Origin: Actinoallomurus sp963799975 | GTDB lineage: Bacteria; Actinomycetota; Actinomycetes; Streptosporangiales; Streptosporangiaceae | Assembly (NCBI GenBank): GCA_963799975.1 | Contig: CAWCZF010000002.1 | Coordinates: forward strand, 558,001-622,000 | Direction: 5' to 3' | Length of the DNA: 64,000 bases | Part shown: piece after piece, positions 1 to 7,324 of the stretch | Numbering within the stretch: the stretch's first letter is position 1 | Layout: each line of letters begins with the position of its first letter | Made by a program: the position numbers and the translations under genes | The notes under the pieces: model-generated | Seen by the model: the letters and a program-made list of their open reading frames with translations, nothing else | What the model was told of the DNA's origin: nothing | The model's database searches: none

Positions 1-2
1 TA

Positions 3-296
3 CGCGAGGTCCGCCTCACGGCAACCCACGCGAAGCCGGTGCCGCACTGGGGCACGCGCCGGGTGACCCTGCTCGGCGACGCCATCCACGCCATGCCGCC
101 GAGCGGCGGCCTGTCCGCGAACACGACGCTCCGCGACGCCGCCCTGCTCTGCCGGCGGCTCGCCACGGTCCACCGAGGCGAGGCCGAGCTGCTGCCCGCG
201 GTCGAGGACTACGAGCGCGAGATGCTCGACTACGGCTTCGCCGCGGTCGCGGACAGCCTGCACGCCACGCCGGCCTTCGCCCCGACCGGGCCCTGA
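3..296 (+). CDS. FAD-dependent monooxygenase, C-terminal part
   Basis: The gene runs in from the left edge; the reading frame is open from base 3 and stops with TGA at 294-296. The visible part contains LLGDAIHAMPP, the second FAD-contacting motif (GD...P) of the PHBH-type flavoprotein hydroxylases, which bind the flavin ribityl/phosphate. Members hydroxylate or epoxidise small aromatic or polyketide substrates with NAD(P)H and oxygen. The N-terminal Rossmann GxGxxG motif and the substrate domain lie outside the window, so substrate and full length cannot be judged. The C-terminal tail after the motif is about 75 residues. Confidence 0.75.
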   Translation, partial: REVRLTATHAKPVPHWGTRRVTLLGDAIHAMPPSGGLSANTTLRDAALLCRRLATVHRGEAELLPAVEDYEREMLDYGFAAVADSLHATPAFAPTGP

Positions 297-509
297 CGCG
301 ATCCGCCTGCCGGGCGCGATTCCGTGCCCGGCGCGCTCCGCCCCGGCACCCGGCGTCCCCGTACGTGCGGCCACCAACGCTGACTTACCTCTCACATCGT
401 GCGATACCTCACCGAAGTGCCCGATCATGGGGGCGCTCTGGGTTAGGCACGATTCCCCGGGGTACCGGCGGCACCAAAGAGGCGAACGCGGAGTCGCGGA
501 GGGTGCACG

Positions 510-965
510 GTGAGCGAACGCAACATCCGTCCGGCACGGGGGGCGGCCGGACCCGAGGTGGACGGCCAGTCCGACGCTTCGGCCGGCGCGCTGGTCGCGC
601 AGGCGAGCCGGCAGATCAGCGAGCTGGTCCGCCAGGAGATGGCGCTGGCGAAGGCCGAGCTCGTCGACAAGGGCAAGCACGCGGGAGTGGGGACCGGGCT
701 GTTCGGCGGCGCGGGGGTGATCGCCCTCTACGCCGTGGCGGTGCTGATCGGCGCGGCGGTGGCGGCGCTGGCACTCGTGTGGCCGCTCTGGCTGGCCGCC
801 CTGGTCGTCGGCGCGGCGCTGCTGGTCGTGGCCGCCGTGCTCGGGGTGACGGGACGCAAGCAGTTCAAGCAGGCCGTGCCGCCCATGCCCGAGCAGGCCG
901 CCGAGTCGGTCAAAACCGACGTGCAGGAGATCAAGGACCATCTCACCGAGAGGAATCGCGGATGA
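510..965 (+). CDS. phage holin family (actinobacterial holin-X type) membrane protein
   Basis: A 151-residue protein starting at GTG 510 behind a GGAGGG-like ribosome site. A charged N-terminal half (about 30-65) with an amphipathic helix is followed by two hydrophobic segments at roughly 70-95 and 100-120 and a charged tail, the usual architecture of the actinobacterial holin-X/superfamily III proteins. These are chromosomal housekeeping-like membrane proteins despite the name. Its stop overlaps the start of the next gene by ATGA, and it sits in the common trio with DUF3618 and DUF4235 proteins, suggesting a joint cell-envelope role. No phage genes are nearby. The molecular function is unknown. 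Confidence 0.8.
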   Translation: MSERNIRPARGAAGPEVDGQSDASAGALVAQASRQISELVRQEMALAKAELVDKGKHAGVGTGLFGGAGVIALYAVAVLIGAAVAALALVWPLWLAALVVGAALLVVAAVLGVTGRKQFKQAVPPMPEQAAESVKTDVQEIKDHLTERNRG

Positions 966-1312
966 ACCAGGAGATGCCAACGGGCGGCGCCCGGCCGGCG
1001 TCGGGTGACCGGGAGGAGATCGCGGCGGGCATCGAGCAGACCCGCCAGGAACTCGCGGAGACGGTGGAGGCGCTGGCCGCCAAGGTCGACGTGCCCGCGC
1101 GCGTACGCGACAAGTCGGCTCAGGTGCGCGAGCAGCTCACCGGGACGTTGCAGACGGCGCGCGCGAAGGCGCCGCAGGTCGCCGCGTCGATCGGCGACGC
1201 CGTGCCCGACCCGGCGCTGCGCACCGTACGACGGCCCGCCGTTCTGTACGCCATGGCCGGAGCGTTCACGGCGGCCGGACTCTGGCTGTGGAAGAAGGGA
1301 GGACGGTCATGA
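962..1312 (+). CDS. DUF3618 family membrane protein
   Basis: A 116-residue protein starting at ATG 962 within the ATGA overlap with the upstream stop. Residues about 18-45 contain the DUF3618 pattern, a helix of the type REEIxxxIEQTRxELAETVEAL followed by AAKVDVPARV. A single transmembrane helix near residues 92-110 ends in a basic GWLWKKGG-like tail. Family members accompany holin-X and DUF4235 proteins across actinobacteria and are presumed to organise or modulate the membrane or envelope; no enzymatic motif is visible. A longer in-frame opening upstream is not the gene because it is antisense-like arginine-rich filler. Confidence 0.85.
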   Translation: MNQEMPTGGARPASGDREEIAAGIEQTRQELAETVEALAAKVDVPARVRDKSAQVREQLTGTLQTARAKAPQVAASIGDAVPDPALRTVRRPAVLYAMAGAFTAAGLWLWKKGGRS

Positions 1313-1572
1313 GCAAGTCCCCGTCCGTCTCGCGGCCGATCTCGGCGGGCCTCGGCATCGCCGGCGGCCTGATCGCCGGGATGATCTTCAAGCAGACCTG
1401 GAAGCTCCTCGCCCGCGAGGACGACAGCCCCGACGCCGGCGACCTCGACCGCGGCTGGGCCGAGATCATGATCGCGGCCACGATCCAGGGCGCGATCGCC
1501 GGCGCGGTCAAGGCCGCGCTCAACCACGGCTACCTCCTCCACCGCCAGAACGGCGACGAAGACGACGACTGA
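1309..1572 (+). CDS. DUF4235 domain membrane protein
   Basis: An 87-residue protein starting at ATG 1309, overlapping the previous stop by four bases and preceded by AAGGGAGGA. It has two hydrophobic segments, around residues 9-27 (GLGIAGGLIAGMIF) and 48-68 (EIMIAATIQGAIAGAVKAAL), and an acidic C-terminus (DEDDD). The spacing of the two helices and the intervening acidic loop fit DUF4235. It closes the three-gene operon. The function is unknown; membrane location is the only safe inference. Confidence 0.85.
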   Translation: MSKSPSVSRPISAGLGIAGGLIAGMIFKQTWKLLAREDDSPDAGDLDRGWAEIMIAATIQGAIAGAVKAALNHGYLLHRQNGDEDDD

Positions 1573-1637
1573 CCCGCCCGCTCCGCCGCGTGAGAGCCTG
1601 ACCGCGGGCACCCACCCCCGTAGACGTGGAGCGGCGG

Positions 1638-2081
1638 ATGAGAACGCGGATCGCGATCCGGCTGACGGCCGGTCTGCTCGGCCTCTGTGCGGCGGCCGGC
1701 CTGTACGTCCTGGGCCGCGCCACCGCACACAGCGGCACACGTGCGGCCGCCGCGTACGCTCGCGGCCTGGCCGCGGGCCGGGACCAGGGCCTCGCCCAGG
1801 GACGCGCGGAGGGCGAGGCCGACGGAGAGACGCACGCGCTGAGCGCGGGCGCGCGCGGCGCGGCCAGGACGGCCTACACCGACGGCTACCGCGCCGGGGC
1901 CGAGGACGTCTTCACCGGCTACGACGGCGGCTGGTCCTACGCGGTGCCCTACGTCGTCACCCTCGCGCGCGGCGGCCCCGGCGTGACGTACCGGTTCGGC
2001 TCGCGCACCGCGTTCCACCCCGGTGTCGACTACTACCTCTGCCCAGGCTCCGCCCGGCTCTGCCGTCGACCGCACCGGTAG
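1638..2081 (+). CDS. hypothetical membrane-anchored protein with Ala/Gly/Arg repeats
   Basis: A 147-residue protein not recognised as a named family. ATG 1638 is preferred to GTG 1626 because GGAGCGG lies just upstream of it. An N-terminal signal anchor (LTAGLLGLCAAAGLYVLG, about 8-25) precedes a low-complexity heptad-like stretch of YARGLAAGRDQGLAQGRAEG type, about residues 38-60, that could form a helix or coil, and a C-terminal aromatic domain with two cysteines near the end (LCPGSARLC) that may form a disulphide outside the cell. It converges with the kinase gene with no spacer. An extracellular small domain on a stalk is the most that can be inferred. Confidence 0.6.
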   Translation: MRTRIAIRLTAGLLGLCAAAGLYVLGRATAHSGTRAAAAYARGLAAGRDQGLAQGRAEGEADGETHALSAGARGAARTAYTDGYRAGAEDVFTGYDGGWSYAVPYVVTLARGGPGVTYRFGSRTAFHPGVDYYLCPGSARLCRRPHR

Positions 2082-3257
2082 CTACGGCGGCGGGCAGGCG
2101 CGCTGGACCCAGTCGCCCAGCACCCAGCCGTACCGGCCGTCGCGAGTGCGTACGTAGGCCCAACGCCGGCTGGCGTCGCGCCGCAGCACGTGGACCACGG
2201 CGCCGTGCAGGAGAGTTCCGATCTGGGCGCCGCGCGGGGCGTCGCGCAACTCCAGGTCCTGCGCGCACACGACGCGACGTAACGGGCCGGTCTGCCCAGA
2301 CCTCGACGCCCACGGATGCCACGCGAGCGCCACGACGCCGGCCAGCAGCACGGCGGCGACGACGATCGGCACGGCACGGAGGCGACGCCTCCGCAGGCCC
2401 GCAGGCCGTCCCGCGGCGACCGCGCGCAGCGCGCGTGCCAGGTCGGGCGCGGACCCGATGCGATCCGCCGGGTCCTTGGCCAGCGACGCGGCGATCACCT
2501 CGTCGTAGCCGCGCGGCAGGCCGGGCAGCAGACCGGCGGCGCGCGGCGGCGGCGAGACGGCGATCGCGTAGGCGAGCTCGGGCAGTGTCTCCTGCGGGTA
2601 CGGGCGCCGGCCGGTGAGCGCGGTGTAGAGCACGCCGCCGAGGCCGTAGACGTCGCCGCGTACGCTCGGCGGCTCGCCGCGCCACTGCTCGGGCGCCATG
2701 TAGGCGAACGTCCCCGTCGGCGCGTAGGCCCCGGCGGTGCGCGCCCACTCGCTCGCCTCGGTCAGCCGGTCCGGCGGCGGCACGGGCGCGGCGACGCCGA
2801 AGTCGGCCAGGTGCACGCCGAGGGTGTCGCCGGTCTCGTCCAGCAGGATGTTGGCCGGCTTGACGTCGCGGTGCGCCAGTCCGGCGGAGTGTACGGCGGC
2901 GAGCGCGTCGGCGGCCTCCGCGACCACGCGTGCGGCCTCCTCGGGCGCCAGCGGACCGGCCTCCAGCACATATCTGCGCAGATCACGGCCCTGAACGAGG
3001 TCCATGACGATCCAGGCGAGGCCGTCGCCGCTCCCCTGGTCGCGGATCCGCACGATGCCGGGATGCTCGATCGCCGACGCGCGGCGCGCCAGGGCGAGGA
3101 GGGTCTCCGCCTCGCCGGGTCGGGTCAGCGCGACGACCTTGACAGCGACTGCCGCTCCCGTCGCGTCCTCGGTCGCGGACCACACGGTTCCCATGCCGCC
3201 GCGGCCGAGCTCGGTCCCGAGCGTGTAGCCGGGCACCTCCGGCTGTGAGGATGACAC
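2082..3257 (-). CDS. membrane serine/threonine protein kinase with extracytoplasmic SH3-like domain
   Basis: A 391-residue Hanks-type kinase. The glycine loop GRGGMGTVW is at 18-26, the ATP lysine at K40 (VAVK), the catalytic loop HRDVKPANIL at 129-138 with D131, and DFG at 152-154; all are intact. After the kinase domain a basic patch and a transmembrane helix (about 292-312) lead to a 75-residue outer domain whose LRDAPRGAQIGTLLHGAVV and YGWVLGDWV segments resemble SH3b-type domains, which bind peptides or cell-wall parts; there are no PASTA repeats. It probably senses an envelope signal. The GTG start has a TAGCGT -10-like box six bases upstream and no ribosome site, so the mRNA may be leaderless. 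Confidence 0.9.
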   Translation of the reverse strand: MSSSQPEVPGYTLGTELGRGGMGTVWSATEDATGAAVAVKVVALTRPGEAETLLALARRASAIEHPGIVRIRDQGSGDGLAWIVMDLVQGRDLRRYVLEAGPLAPEEAARVVAEAADALAAVHSAGLAHRDVKPANILLDETGDTLGVHLADFGVAAPVPPPDRLTEASEWARTAGAYAPTGTFAYMAPEQWRGEPPSVRGDVYGLGGVLYTALTGRRPYPQETLPELAYAIAVSPPPRAAGLLPGLPRGYDEVIAASLAKDPADRIGSAPDLARALRAVAAGRPAGLRRRRLRAVPIVVAAVLLAGVVALAWHPWASRSGQTGPLRRVVCAQDLELRDAPRGAQIGTLLHGAVVHVLRRDASRRWAYVRTRDGRYGWVLGDWVQRACPPP

Positions 3258-3266
3258 GCCGCCACG

Positions 3267-3797
3267 CTAATCTCCCCCGGCCGGATCCGCCCCGGTAAGG
3301 GATTCCCAGAGCCGCTCGCCGAGGGCGGGCAGCCGCTCCACGAGCGCCGCGAGCAGGGCGTCGTCCGTGCTCTCTTCGAGCTTGGCCAGCGGAGCGGTGG
3401 CCTCGAGCAGCGCGGTGGTGACCGCGTTCCGCTCGGCGGCCTCGATCGCCGGTACGAGGTCGGCCGCCTCCCGCAGCGCCTGCCGGATCAGCCTCGGGCG
3501 CGGGTCGTCCTCGAGGAGCAGCGCGATCAGCCGCAGGAGCCGGCGCGCGACCTTGCGTACGGTCGCGGAGGACAGCGGCGCCGCCGCGTCGTCGCGTACG
3601 GCGAGCCGGATCTGGTCATCGATCCAGGGTTCGATCGTGTGCCCGCGCCACACCGGGCCGGACGCGAGCTCGGCGTCGGGCTCGGGCATCCCGCGGGTGC
3701 GCCGCCGCCGCCACACCGTGACGAGCTGGCGGGACTGACTGAGGGCATCAGCGATCTCGGCGATGCCGTAGAGCTCACGCCGGGCCGGCATTGTCAT
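3267..3797 (-). CDS. putative DNA-binding protein with N-terminal helix-turn-helix
   Basis: A 176-residue soluble protein. Residues about 9-35 (YGIAEIADALSQSRQLVTVW then RRRRTRGMP) have the layout of an AlpA/MerR-like winged helix used by excisionases and small regulators, followed by a proline-bearing WRGHTIEPWI segment and a long alpha-helical C-terminal domain without recognised family. It faces the two small secreted-protein genes and lies beside a cluster of GATGAC elements, one of which overlaps its own start codon, which suggests autoregulation and control of the divergent genes. Starts at 3797 or 3791 are equally possible; neither has a clear ribosome site. Confidence 0.65.
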   Translation of the reverse strand: MTMPARRELYGIAEIADALSQSRQLVTVWRRRRTRGMPEPDAELASGPVWRGHTIEPWIDDQIRLAVRDDAAAPLSSATVRKVARRLLRLIALLLEDDPRPRLIRQALREAADLVPAIEAAERNAVTTALLEATAPLAKLEESTDDALLAALVERLPALGERLWESLTGADPAGGD

Positions 3798-3829
3798 CGA
3801 TTCATCGTAGCGATGACTCTAAAGATGAC
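3793..3829. promoter_or_regulatory. repeated GATGAC/GTCATC elements, candidate operator
   Basis: GTCATC occurs at 3793-3798, a perfect inverted repeat TCATCG-tag-CGATGA at 3802-3816, and GATGAC again at 3812-3817 and 3824-3829. The stretch up to 3890 is clearly less GC-rich than its surroundings and separates the helix-turn-helix gene from the secreted-protein genes, as expected of a shared promoter/operator. Binding by the adjacent regulator is inference. Confidence 0.45.
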
Positions 3830-3904
3830 GCATATTGACTTCTTTGAGTGCAATTTGAGATGCTCCTGCATACGCTGTCATTCTAAATAGCGTTGGAGGT
3901 CATC

Positions 3905-4204
3905 TTGAGAAACACCCCTCGTCTCCTGCTCGCCGGCGCCGCCACGGCCGGCCTGCTCACCGCACTCGGCTCCGTCCCCGCGAACGCCGACGCGGGCATC
4001 GGCCTGCACGCGGTCAGCAACGCGCAGGGCGCCGACGTGCATCAGGGTCCGGCCGGCCTCTACCTGGGCCACCTCGTCAAGGGCGACAAGTTCAACACCA
4101 CCAGCCACGACTCACGCGGCGTGTGGTGCAACGGGCACGCGTACGGCAACGTCCACCAGGACGGCTCCGTCCTGTGCACCGACCTCACCCCGACGAGCTG
4201 GTAG
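3905..4204 (+). CDS. small secreted protein
   Basis: A 99-residue protein starting at TTG 3905, four bases after GGAGGT at 3895-3900; the alternative TTG at 3893 would include the ribosome site. A Sec signal peptide (LLLAGAATAGLLTALGSVP) is likely cut after ANA near residue 28. The mature part of about 70 residues contains HQGPAGLYLGHLVKGDKF and two cysteines (WCNGHAYGN and VLCTDL), a layout like small SH3b-type secreted domains in actinobacteria. It is followed by a second small secreted protein nine bases later, so both are probably co-expressed. No enzymatic residue is evident. Confidence 0.7.
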   Translation: MRNTPRLLLAGAATAGLLTALGSVPANADAGIGLHAVSNAQGADVHQGPAGLYLGHLVKGDKFNTTSHDSRGVWCNGHAYGNVHQDGSVLCTDLTPTSW

Positions 4205-4213
4205 GAGCCGAGA

Positions 4214-4543
4214 ATGCCGAAGACCCACCGACGTTTCCGCCTCGCCGGACTGACCGCCGCCGGCACCCTCGCACTGGGCACGCTCGGCGTCGGCGTCGCA
4301 CAGACCGCGCACGCGGGCAACGGCGCGACCTTTCACTCCGTGATGGTCGACTGCGTGAGCACGAACTTCTACCGCAACTACAACCCGTCCACGGACGACT
4401 TCTCCGACCCGGACGGCACCTACACCTACGGCCAGTACGTGAACGTCCGCACCGGCGACGAGCGCTCCGGACCACGCGGCGTACGCGCCTACCAGAACGA
4501 ATGGGGCTGGTTCTCGCGCAACTGCCTCCAGGGCTACCACTGA
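4214..4543 (+). CDS. small secreted protein, second of a pair
   Basis: A 109-residue protein behind TAGGAG. A basic N-terminus and hydrophobic core (LAGLTAAGTLALGTLGVGVA) form a signal peptide probably cut after AHA near residue 34. The mature protein is rich in Tyr, Asn and Asp (FYRNYNPSTDDFSDPDGTYT) with cysteines at two places (VDCVS and RNCLQ) that may form one disulphide. It is not recognised. Its close spacing to the preceding secreted protein and possible control by the divergent DNA-binding protein suggest that the two act together outside the cell. Confidence 0.65.
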   Translation: MPKTHRRFRLAGLTAAGTLALGTLGVGVAQTAHAGNGATFHSVMVDCVSTNFYRNYNPSTDDFSDPDGTYTYGQYVNVRTGDERSGPRGVRAYQNEWGWFSRNCLQGYH

Positions 4544-4605
4544 CCGAGGGCGCTGCCCCGTGAGCCGGCGATCGGCCCGTACGCGCCGGGCCGGTCGCCG
4601 GTCGC

Positions 4606-5835
4606 TCAGTCGACCAGCGCCTGGTTGACGAGTTGCCGTAGCTGGGTGCGCAGCGGGTGGGTGCTCGACGGGATGAGCTGGGTGAGGAACACGACCGTGA
4701 TCTGCTCGGCCGGGTCCACCCAGAACACCGTGCTCGCCGCGCCGCCCCAGTTGAACTCGCCCTCGGAGGCCAGGCTCCGGGTCTTGGCCGCGTCCTGCAC
4801 GACGGCGAAGCCGAGCCCGAAGCCGGTGCCGCCGTAGGAGACCTCGGCGAACACCGGGCGGCCGAACGCCTCCAGGTCGACGCCGCCGGGCAGGTGGTTG
4901 CGGGTCATGTACGCGACGGTGCGCGGGCCGAGCACGCGTACGCCGTCGAGTTCGCCGCCGCGCAGCAGCATCTGGGTGAACCGGTGGTAGTCGGCGGCGG
5001 TGGAGATCAGTCCCCCGCCGCCGGTCAGCGCGCGCGGGCGGCGCAGCTCCGCGCCGCGCATGTCGAGCGGCACGGCACGGCCCTCGGCGCCTGGCATGTA
5101 GAGCGAGGCCATCCGGTCCGCGTCGCCCTCGCCGATGAAGAAGCCGGTGTCGGTCATGCCGAGCGGCTCGAAGACGCGCTCGGCCAGGAACCGGTCCAGC
5201 GACTGCCCGGACACCACCTCGATCACCCGGCCGAGCACGTCGGTGGCCACGGAGTAGTTCCACTGCGAGCCGGGCTCGAACAGCAGCGGCAGGCCGGCGA
5301 CGCGGTCGACCATCGCGGCGAGGTCGAGGCCGGGAGGCGTGGTCCGGTCGAACCCGGCGTTGCGGTAGATCTCATCCACCACGCTGACGTGCTGGAACCC
5401 GTAGACGAGCCCGGCGGTGTGGGTGAGCAGGTGCCAGATCCGCACCGGCTCGGCGGCCGGGCGGGTGACCGGCTTGATCGCCATGCCCTGCTGGTAGACC
5501 CGCATGTCGGCGAAGGCGGGCAGGTAGCGGCTGACCGGGTCGGTCAGCTCGAACGCGCCCTCCTCGAACAGCGTCATCGCCGCCACCGAAGTGATCGGCT
5601 TGGACATCGAGTAGATGCGGAACAGCGTGTCGGTCTCGACCGGCGCCCCGGAGGCCAGGTCGCGTGCGCCGTACGTGGAAAGGTGCGCGATCTCGCCGCG
5701 GCGGCTCACGAGCACCAGCCAGCCGGGCAGCCGCCCGTCGTCCACGTAGGCCTCGAAATGGGAATCGATCCGCGCCAGCCGTGCGGCGTCGAAGCCGACC
5801 TCCGCGGGATCACACGTGACCTTCAGCTCGCCCAC
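4606..5835 (-). CDS. serine hydrolase, beta-lactamase class C / EstB-like family
   Basis: A 409-residue cytosolic-looking hydrolase of the penicillin-binding-protein fold. The SxxK motif is SMSK (catalytic Ser and Lys about residues 76-79), the YxN-equivalent is YSV in QWNYSVATDVLG, and the third motif is FNWGGAASTVF instead of KTG, as in esterase EstB and related transesterases rather than true beta-lactamases. No signal peptide is present, which favours esterase activity. GTG 5835 is preferred over GTG 5856 because GGAGG sits five bases before it. A perfect 14-base palindrome lies about 30 bases upstream and probably controls the gene. Confidence 0.8.
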   Translation of the reverse strand: MGELKVTCDPAEVGFDAARLARIDSHFEAYVDDGRLPGWLVLVSRRGEIAHLSTYGARDLASGAPVETDTLFRIYSMSKPITSVAAMTLFEEGAFELTDPVSRYLPAFADMRVYQQGMAIKPVTRPAAEPVRIWHLLTHTAGLVYGFQHVSVVDEIYRNAGFDRTTPPGLDLAAMVDRVAGLPLLFEPGSQWNYSVATDVLGRVIEVVSGQSLDRFLAERVFEPLGMTDTGFFIGEGDADRMASLYMPGAEGRAVPLDMRGAELRRPRALTGGGGLISTAADYHRFTQMLLRGGELDGVRVLGPRTVAYMTRNHLPGGVDLEAFGRPVFAEVSYGGTGFGLGFAVVQDAAKTRSLASEGEFNWGGAASTVFWVDPAEQITVVFLTQLIPSSTHPLRTQLRQLVNQALVD

Positions 5836-5866
5836 CGGCGCCTCCGGTTTCTCCACATATCGAAGC

Positions 5867-5880
5867 TTGTTCTAGAACAA
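5867..5880. promoter_or_regulatory. perfect palindrome TTGTTCTAGAACAA
   Basis: A 14-base perfect inverted repeat in a short AT-richer stretch between the divergent serine hydrolase and DUF302 genes. Size and symmetry fit a TetR- or MarR-type operator. No regulator is encoded next to it, so the binding protein would act from elsewhere. Confidence 0.5.
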
Positions 5881-5985
5881 AATTCTACTCCGGTCGCACA
5901 CATACGTCCCGCCCGCGACGCACGTGCCGCCGCGAACGTACGGGTATGACGACGTGGGGATTCAGGCCGACCGTGGAGAGAAGTG

Positions 5986-6531
5986 ATGACGTTGCCGGAC
6001 GCTGACCGGATCCGGACCCACGCCCACGAGGTGACCCGCCTGGAGGTCGCGACCGGCGCGGAGTTCGGCGACTTCCGCGACCGGTACGAGCGCGCCGTGC
6101 CCGAACTCGACGCCGGGCGGCTCGCCGAGCTGATCCGGACCGGCGCCGGGTGGGACGCCGTCGTACGCGCGGCGGAGGAGAACGCGCCGCACGACTTCAT
6201 CCGCTACTGGCGCTTTGACGCCGGGCGTCTCATGCGGCTGGCCGGCGACGGCGAGAACTGCACGGAGTACCTCATGGGCAACCACACGATCGCCCAGCGC
6301 ATGTACACACGCGACCCGGCCGTCATGCTCTACGCGCCGCTGCGCACCGCGATCTATGAGGACGCCGAGGGCACGACGTGGTTCGCGGCCGACCAGCCGA
6401 GCACGCGGTTCGCCTCCTTCGGCGATCCCGTGGTCGCCGAGGTGGGCGCGGAGCTGGACCGCAAGCTCGCGGACCTGCTCGCCCGCCTCGACGCACCCGT
6501 CCCGGAGGCGCTGGGCGGCGACCACGGGTGA
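5986..6531 (+). CDS. DUF302 domain protein
   Basis: A 181-residue soluble protein. The C-terminal half (about 95-150) holds NHTIAQRMYTRDPAVMLYAP and WFAADQPSTRFASFG, patterns of the DUF302 family, in which a compact alpha/beta domain of unknown chemistry is found alone or fused to other domains. The N-terminal half is a helical region with no known motif. ATG 5986 follows GGAGAGAAG; GTG 5983 is also possible. It is divergent from the serine hydrolase. The ligand is unknown. Confidence 0.75.
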   Translation: MTLPDADRIRTHAHEVTRLEVATGAEFGDFRDRYERAVPELDAGRLAELIRTGAGWDAVVRAAEENAPHDFIRYWRFDAGRLMRLAGDGENCTEYLMGNHTIAQRMYTRDPAVMLYAPLRTAIYEDAEGTTWFAADQPSTRFASFGDPVVAEVGAELDRKLADLLARLDAPVPEALGGDHG

Positions 6532-6561
6532 CGGGGCTGGCCACGTACGCCCTGGTGTAGC

Positions 6562-6580
6562 TAAGGTAAGGCTTACCTAA
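6562..6580 (+). promoter_or_regulatory. DtxR/IdeR-type iron box
   Basis: TAAGGTAAGGCTTACCTAA is an inverted repeat matching 16 of 19 positions of the DtxR/IdeR/DmdR consensus TTAGGTTAGGCTAACCTAA. It ends 14 bases before the TTG start of the DUF2470 gene and just before its AAAGGAGG ribosome site, where the Fe2+-bound repressor would block transcription. Confidence 0.8.
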
Positions 6581-6594
6581 CAAAGGAGGCCGCA

Positions 6595-7317
6595 TTGTCC
6601 GCCATCGAATCCCCCGCCGTGCCGGACGCCGGCGAGCCGACAGCGGCCGAGCTGGTCCGCTCCGTGCTCGCGGCGGCGCGGTCCCTGACCGTGGCGACCG
6701 ACCACCATCGCGTCGAACTGGCCGGGCTGCACTCGGTGGAACCCTCCGGCGGCCTGCTGCTCGCCGTACCGGCCGAGACACATCTGAGCGGCGAGATCGC
6801 GGCCGCCCCGTACGGCGGGCTGCCCGCGACGGTCGAGCTCACCGATGTCGCACCGGTCTCGGTGCCGGACCGTATCCGTGCCCGCGTCCTGCTGACCGGC
6901 CGTCTCACCCTCGCCGGGGACATCTCCGGACCGGTGACCTTCGAGCCGTCCGCGGCCGAGCTGGTACGCAACGGCCGACGGGTCCACGTCGACCGGGGCG
7001 AGCTGGCCCGCGCCGAGCCGGACCCGCTGGCCGAGACCGAGGCGGAGATCCTCACGCACCTCGCCGGCGCGCACGGAGACGCCGTGGAGCTGTTGTCCCA
7101 GCTCGTGGACGCGCGGCTGCTGATCGGCGTCACGCGGGTGGACCCGCTGCGGCTCGACCGGTACGGCATCGTCCTGCGGCTCCAGCGGTCCGGCGCGCTG
7201 CACGACGTGCGCCTGGGCTTTCCCGCGCGGCTGCGCAACCCCGCGCACGGCGTGGTGCAGCTCCGCTCGCTCCTGGCCCGCGCCCGCACCTGCCCCCGCC
7301 ACCGCTCGCGCAGGTGA
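6595..7317 (+). CDS. DUF2470 domain protein, probable iron/heme-related
   Basis: A 240-residue protein starting at TTG 6595, six bases after AAAGGAGG at 6582-6589. The N-terminal 150 residues resemble the FMN-binding split-barrel side of HugZ-like heme-utilisation proteins, and the C-terminal domain (HLAGAHGDAVELLSQLVDAR then VDPLRLDRYGIVLRL) is a DUF2470 fold. Such proteins bind or degrade heme, or are found with iron-uptake genes. The iron box upstream strongly suggests induction under iron starvation. It is a single-gene unit converging with the flippase-like gene. Heme binding is inferred. Confidence 0.75.
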   Translation: MSAIESPAVPDAGEPTAAELVRSVLAAARSLTVATDHHRVELAGLHSVEPSGGLLLAVPAETHLSGEIAAAPYGGLPATVELTDVAPVSVPDRIRARVLLTGRLTLAGDISGPVTFEPSAAELVRNGRRVHVDRGELARAEPDPLAETEAEILTHLAGAHGDAVELLSQLVDARLLIGVTRVDPLRLDRYGIVLRLQRSGALHDVRLGFPARLRNPAHGVVQLRSLLARARTCPRHRSRR

Positions 7318-7324
7318 GCCGGGG

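Noticed and set aside
510..965. Prophage because of the holin name
   Set aside because: No phage structural, lysis or integrase genes are present, and this holin family is a normal chromosomal membrane protein in actinobacteria.
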